Assembly (NCBI RefSeq): GCF_030269545.1
Contig: NZ_BSTN01000001.1
Span: forward strand, 575,204-639,203
Length of the DNA: 64,000 nt
Source of the DNA: Actinomadura sp. NBRC 104425
Lineage (GTDB): Bacteria; Actinomycetota; Actinomycetes; Streptosporangiales; Streptosporangiaceae
Reading direction: 5' to 3'
Part shown: positions 60,347-64,000 of the stretch, in pieces
Position numbering within the stretch: position 1 is the first letter of the stretch
Layout: each line of letters opens with the position of its first letter
Position numbers and translations under genes: made by a program
Notes under the pieces: generated by a model
The model's input: only the letters and a program-made list of their open reading frames with translations
Told to the model about the DNA's origin: nothing
Databases searched by the model: none

Positions 60347-61053
60347 TCACCGCCCCCAAGGGATCTCTCGGTAAGAAATCCCCTTCTTGTCCAACCATGC
60401 TCTTATCGAATCGGGTATCTGGTTCTCCGAGATGACTTCGAAGTCCTTGCCATGTTTCCTGGCGATTTGCGCCTGCTGCGCTGTGCTGGATTTGAACTTG
60501 GCGGCGATCTTCGGATCTTCGAGCAACTTCTCCAGTAGTTGCCGGACTTGGCCTCACACCAAGCTTCTCGGTCGGCACCCTCCGGCGTATGGCGAACGTC
60601 GAACTGCCGTGGGCCGACTTTGAAGTCGTGTTCTCCCCCAAGTATCCGCGCCAGATACTTCTCGTATTCTATACCACGCTGACTGGCACGTCTTCGACCA
60701 TCTACTGATTCCGCCTTCCGGACCTCCTTCTGAGCGTCCAGCGAAGAGCCCGGGGCACGCCGATCGCCGACGGAAGATTCGCACTCCTCCGAAATCGCAG
60801 CGGCGAATTCAGCTCGTGGCGCGGTGTCCCGCTTCTCGCTTGACGAACCGCCACCCGAGGATTTGTCGCCGTGTTGATTACGTTGTTCGATTCGGAATTC
60901 AGAAAGCGACGAGGCGGCTTTGCTCTCCAGGCGAGATGGTTGACCGGGCGACCCCGGCCTGTCCAACGGGAGTGACGGCTGCTTCCCCCCCGCCCGCTTC
61001 TTCTCAGCCGCCTCCGCGCAGTCGTTCCGTTCGGAGGGGCGATCGACGGCCAC
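60347..61053 (-). pseudogene. PD-(D/E)XK nuclease toxin-like gene with one frameshift
   Basis: From GTG 61053 the frame has a charged, disordered N-terminus (1-125), then GIEYEKYLARILGGEHDFKV, QFDVRH and WCEAKSGNYW to Trp174. Asp152, Glu167 and Lys169 form a PD-(D/E)XK-type site. Inserting one G at about 60531 continues it as EKLLEDPKIAAKFKSS, ARKHGKDFEVISENQIPDSI and RAWLDKKGISYREIPWGR to a stop at 60347, 235 aa in all. The fold is that of restriction-endonuclease-type toxins of polymorphic toxin systems. No secretion or WXG domain is seen. A real mutation or a sequencing error is possible. Confidence 0.7.
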
Positions 61054-61129
61054 GCCTCAGACCTGCCTTCCGTTACTCGCAGGTACAGGGGTATGCCGAC
61101 CTCGGATCCTATCGGCCGAGATCAAGAGA

Positions 61130-61311
61130 TCAGACTTCGATCGCCACGAAGAAAACTTCCCACTCCTGATGCTGGAAAGTCAGCACCGGGCCAAACGAAT
61201 CCTTACTGTCACGGCGACGACGCCCGCCGGCTGAACATCAGCCACCTCGACGCACACCTTGCCGCTGCCGCTACGGCGCGACTTGCGCCAGGTTCCCACC
61301 TCCACTTCCAT
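61130..61311 (-). pseudogene. DUF397 gene, frameshifted (copy 6)
   Basis: From ATG 61311: MEVEVGTWRKSRRSGSGKVC, VEVADVQPAGVVAV. A frameshift near 61190 follows, after which the other frame gives DSKDSFGPVLTFQHQEWEVF to a stop at 61130-61132. Both halves carry DUF397 signatures. Confidence 0.75.
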
Positions 61312-61365
61312 GAACACCAGACCTCTCTACGAATCACAGCCGCCTAGGTAGATGGCTCAGCCAAC

Positions 61366-61627
61366 CTAACGACCCGGTTTTGCCCATAAAGGGTTTTGCG
61401 CCGTGCGAGGAGATGCAAAAGCTCCAAGGCTATTCGCCCAGCCGAAAGCGCCTTGGCGAATAGCCTTGGCAAATCTCACGAACTCCGACCCGACCAAACA
61501 TCAGCACCGGACCCGACGGATCCTTAGAGTCACGGACAGCGACACCTGGCCGCACGCGAGCAACCTCAACACGTTCGCCCCCGATCCCCTGACTACACGA
61601 AGCATTCCGCCACGAGATGTCGTGCAT
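61366..61627 (-). pseudogene. DUF397 gene, frameshifted (copy 5)
   Basis: From 61627: MHDISWRNASCSQGIGGERV, EVARVRPGVAVRDSKDPSGP, VLMFGR. One extra G near 61490 then shifts the frame; the other frame reads SEFVRFAKAIRQGAF and runs on to a stop at 61366. The frame without correction stops at 61430. The extra tail after GAF is not part of the family. Confidence 0.75.
61424..61469. repeat. Perfect 15-bp inverted repeat within DUF397 copy 5
   Basis: The arms are 61424-61438 (CCAAGGCTATTCGCC) and 61455-61469, with a 16-nt spacer. It overlaps the end of the degenerate DUF397 frame and has no T-tract. Confidence 0.7.
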
Positions 61628-61635
61628 TCTCCGAG

Positions 61636-61835
61636 CTACCCCTTCAGATCGAACGCGCCTTGGTGGACCGCTTCGGCGAACCTCACGAACCCCGAGCGGC
61701 CAAACGTCAGCATCGGCCCAACGGGTCCTTGGAGGCACGGACCACGATACCTGGCTGCACACAAGCAACCTCGACGCACTCCACCCCGGCTCCCTGACTG
61801 TGCGAGGACTTCCGCCACGTGATCATGTCCAGCAT
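61636..61835 (-). pseudogene. DUF397 gene, frameshifted (copy 4)
   Basis: From ATG 61835: MLDMITWRKSSHSQGAGVEC, VEVACVQPGIVVRASKDPLG. It then stops early because of a one-base deletion near 61715. The other frame gives GPMLTFGRSGFVRFAEAV and HQGAFDLKG to 61636. Confidence 0.8.
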
Positions 61836-61841
61836 CCGACG

Positions 61842-62060
61842 CTACCCCTCCAGGTCGAACGCACCTCGGCGCACAGCCTCAGCGAACCTGACGAACTCAT
61901 CCCGCCTGAACACCAACGTCGGCACCGACGGGTTCTTCGAGTCACGAAAAGCAACGCCAGGAGGCATGGCAGCGACCTCGACGCAGTTGTCGCCGCTCCT
62001 AGTGTTCCGGGCGGCCTTGCGCCACCGCAGGGCGGCGTTGGGGATCTCATCACCAGACAT
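61842..62060 (-). CDS. DUF397 protein (copy 3)
   Basis: 72-aa intact member: ALRWRKAARNTRSGDNCVEV, FRDSKNPSVPTLVFRRDEF, and AVRRGAFDLEG at the end. The DSKNP variant replaces the usual DSKDP. DUF397 proteins are small partners of DUF5753 helix-turn-helix regulators; the molecular role is not settled. Confidence 0.85.
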   Translation of the reverse strand: MSGDEIPNAALRWRKAARNTRSGDNCVEVAAMPPGVAFRDSKNPSVPTLVFRRDEFVRFAEAVRRGAFDLEG

Positions 62061-62124
62061 GGGCTGGAACTTACTCCTTGGCGATATCTCGGATCAGCCA
62101 GAGGCAAAGGTCCAGGCGTTTTGG

Positions 62125-62319
62125 TCACATGTCATGCATGCCGTGACGTATGGCGTCAGCCAACGCCGCGAACTCCTGCCGACTGAACACCAATTTCGGC
62201 CCCGAAGGGTCTTTTGAGTCACGGAAGGCCACGCCCGAACGCGTGCGAGCAACCTCAATACAATCGGCCCCGGTACCCTGACTACGTGAAGCCTTCCGCC
62301 ACGTGATCATGTCCAGCAT
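62125..62319 (-). CDS. DUF397 protein (copy 2)
   Basis: 64-aa intact member: MLDMITWRKASRSQGTGADC, IEVARTRSGVAFRDSKDPSG, and ALADAIRHGMHDM at the end. It shares the MLDMITW start with broken copy 4. It lies 6 bp after copy 1. Confidence 0.85.
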   Translation of the reverse strand: MLDMITWRKASRSQGTGADCIEVARTRSGVAFRDSKDPSGPKLVFSRQEFAALADAIRHGMHDM

Positions 62320-62325
62320 CCGACG

Positions 62326-62544
62326 CTACCCCTCCAGGTCGAACGCGCCTCGGCGCACAGCCTCAGCGAACCTGACGAACTCCGACCGACCGAACATCAG
62401 CACCGGCCCCCACGGGTCCTTGGAGTCACGAACCGCGATGCCCGGACACGCGCGAGCAACCTCGACGCAGTCCGCGCCGCTTCCCGTGCTTCGACTGGCC
62501 TTACGCCACCGCAGGGCGATGTTGAGGGTTTCACCACCAGACAT
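62326..62544 (-). CDS. DUF397 protein (copy 1)
   Basis: 72-aa intact member directly downstream (10 bp) of the DUF5753 regulator: MSGGETLNIALRWRKASRST, CVEVARACPGIAVRDSKDPW, and RGAFDLEG. It is closest to copy 3 in N- and C-termini. It is likely the functional partner of the regulator. Confidence 0.88.
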   Translation of the reverse strand: MSGGETLNIALRWRKASRSTGSGADCVEVARACPGIAVRDSKDPWGPVLMFGRSEFVRFAEAVRRGAFDLEG

Positions 62545-62554
62545 GAACTAAAAT

Positions 62555-63400
62555 CTACCCCTTGGCGATATCCCGAATCAGCGCCAGCGACTCCTGTTCT
62601 GAGAGGGCCACCTCGAGAATGCGGTCGAAAGTATCGGAACAGCGTCTGACCTGCTCGACATCCTCCAAGTAGGCGGACACTCCCACAGCCCCTTCCAGAT
62701 AGCCGACATCCAAGTCGAGCGGCCCGTCGAAGGTGAGCAGGACGAATGACCCGTCGGTACCGGGGTGGGCTGGAGCGGAAGCGGGGACGACGCGGAGGTG
62801 CACGTTGGGTCGCTCCGCCGACTCGATCAAGGCGAGCAGTTGCCGACGCATGACCTCGCGGCTGCCAAGGTCACGGTGCAGCACAGCCTCGTCAACCACG
62901 GCATGCAGGGTGGGCGCGTTGATTCGACTCAGCAGGGTCCGTCTGGTGACGCGGACGGCAAGTCGACGAAGGTGCGCGTCTTCATCCTCATGTGGATTGA
63001 CACCCCGGATGAGGGTAAGCGCGTAATCATCGGTCTGCAGAAGGCCAGGGACGACCTGGGTTTGCCAAGAGCGAATCTCTACGGCGTCGTTCTCCAGTTC
63101 CATGAAGCTGCCAGGAAGCACGTCGTCATAAGAGGACCACCAGCCTCGCTTGCGGATGTCTCGCGCGAGCTGAACCAAGGCGAGACGACTTGGTGCGTCC
63201 CCGCCGTACAGGTCGAGCATGACCTCGACGTCCTGGATTCGGGGCCGCGCCTTTGCGGTCTCGATGGCGACGAGTTTCGGACGCGACCACCCGAGGAGGG
63301 ACGCAGCCCGCTCGGGGGTGAGAGCAGCCTGCTCACGACGCTTGCGCAGTTCCCTGGCCAGCCGCCGATGCCGGACGGTCGGACCTTGGACTGGGGCCAC
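62555..63400 (-). CDS. Helix-turn-helix regulator with DUF5753 domain (WhiJ-like)
   Basis: 281-aa regulator. The N-terminal Xre-type helix-turn-helix (about 10-65) reads LARELRKRREQAALTPERAA and LLGWSRPKLVAIE. The DUF5753 domain (about 95-275) includes YDDVLPGSFMELENDAVEI, VVPGLLQTDDYA and HLRVVPASAPAHPGT. Streptomyces WhiJ and its paralogues share this layout and are encoded with DUF397 and ATPase-fold proteins, as here. GTG at 63400 is supported by GGAGGAAGG 5 nt upstream; a longer frame to 63520 is less likely. Confidence 0.92.
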   Translation of the reverse strand: MAPVQGPTVRHRRLARELRKRREQAALTPERAASLLGWSRPKLVAIETAKARPRIQDVEVMLDLYGGDAPSRLALVQLARDIRKRGWWSSYDDVLPGSFMELENDAVEIRSWQTQVVPGLLQTDDYALTLIRGVNPHEDEDAHLRRLAVRVTRRTLLSRINAPTLHAVVDEAVLHRDLGSREVMRRQLLALIESAERPNVHLRVVPASAPAHPGTDGSFVLLTFDGPLDLDVGYLEGAVGVSAYLEDVEQVRRCSDTFDRILEVALSEQESLALIRDIAKG

Positions 63401-63646
63401 AGCAACCTTCCTCCCCCACCTCCGCCAACAGGTAAGCGGAGTGTAACGCCGAAGAGACGCAGAGTATCCGTCAAGTCGCCGACAGTGATGACTTGTCAGC
63501 TCTAGGGTGAGCTCCGTCAAGCGTCGTTTGACGGTCCGAGCGTATCGATGTCAGCGCCGCCACACAGGGTGATTGGCCAATAACAGCGAGGATTGCCCGC
63601 CGTCGGCATGACTTCGTCGGCCTGCGGACCGTCATTCCAACCCGAG

Positions 63647-64000
63647 ATGACGGTGACCTTGGAACTCCCATCTGCGCCGATGGTCCACCCGACCAGCGGC
63701 AACCCTCTGAACCTTCCGCACGGCGGTGCGTGTGCCTGGCGACTCACGGCGGACGCCGGCTGCGCTGCGCAGGCCCGATCGGCGCTGGGCTCGGTGATGC
63801 AGGCGCTTCGGTTCCCCGCAGCCAGCATCGACGACGGGGCGCTGGCAGTGAGCGAACTGGCCACCAACGCCCTCTGGCACGCGATCAGCCCCTACCCCGC
63901 CAACCGAAGCCCCGCTGGCCAGCTCGTCGGGCCGGAACTGTGGGTCTGGGCCCGTACGGCACCGCAGCCAGAGTTCGTCGCCGCCGTGTTCGATGCCGCC
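63647..64000 (+). CDS. ATP-binding (HATPase, anti-sigma-like) protein, partial
   Basis: The first 118 codons of a protein running off the window. It has WRLTADAGCAAQARSALGSV, then the N-box helix DDGALAVSELATNALWHAIS, as in RsbW/SpoIIAB-like ATPases, where Asn binds ATP-Mg. Such proteins accompany DUF5753/DUF397 pairs in actinobacteria. The start is uncertain: ATG at 63647 or ATG at 63680 in the same frame. It is divergent from the regulator, with about 250 bp between that hold no gene. Confidence 0.8.
   Translation, partial: MTVTLELPSAPMVHPTSGNPLNLPHGGACAWRLTADAGCAAQARSALGSVMQALRFPAASIDDGALAVSELATNALWHAISPYPANRSPAGQLVGPELWVWARTAPQPEFVAAVFDAA

Overview
The window is a high-GC actinobacterial chromosome segment. 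GTG starts, ATGA/GTGA stop-start overlaps, MtrA-MtrB-LpqB, a WhiB protein, F420 biosynthesis genes (fbiA/cofD, fbiB) and a DUF5753/DUF397 cluster all point to Actinomycetota. The F420 genes, the DUF397 array and the overall gene content suggest a sporulating actinomycete such as Thermomonosporaceae, but the family is an inference. The gene order from about 8.7 to 57.8 kb largely follows a block known from Mycobacterium tuberculosis (roughly Rv3235 to Rv3262) and Streptomyces (around SCO3005-SCO3034).

Region 1 (1-8.5 kb) is an N-acetylglucosamine uptake and catabolism locus. A leftward operon nagA - SIS isomerase/deaminase - EIIB - EIIA - HAD phosphatase - HPr - EI faces a rightward GntR-type repressor and the membrane component EIIC. 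Two operator-like palindromes lie between them. The phosphorelay components EI, HPr, EIIA, EIIB and EIIC are all present. A GH3-like tail at the left edge would supply amino sugars.

Region 2 (8.7-23.6 kb) carries an Rv3235-like protein, secA, a small membrane protein, a YcaQ-like protein, insertion-sequence debris, an orphan LuxR-type response regulator, hpf, more IS debris, comF, and the mtrA-mtrB-lpqB operon.

Region 3 (24-32 kb) is a tightly overlapped operon: a membrane protein, then DUF4129, DUF4350, MoxR ATPase and DUF58 proteins. SpoIIM-like and RDD-family membrane proteins follow.

Region 4 (32-48.5 kb) has a secreted M14 carboxypeptidase and two different S-adenosylhomocysteine hydrolases (one canonical, one archaeal-like) with a divergent MerR regulator. 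It also has two two-component systems, a CDF metal transporter, a sugar-phosphate isomerase / Trm112-like / phosphomannomutase operon, and DUF3499.

Region 5 (48.1-59 kb) has a zincin-like protein lacking its metal motif, DUF5719, and a giant membrane glycosyltransferase whose 3' end is duplicated. It continues with WhiB, a Gln/Gly/Pro-rich membrane protein, fbiA-fbiB and a DUF2510-M48 peptidase.

Region 6 (59-64 kb) is accessory, of lower GC and partly decayed. It holds a probable PD-(D/E)XK nuclease toxin broken by one frameshift, with a putative immunity gene directly behind it. Next come six DUF397 genes in a row (three intact, three frameshifted), a DUF5753 helix-turn-helix regulator and the start of a divergent ATPase-fold protein. 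This last part resembles the whiJ/abaA-type clusters of Streptomyces.
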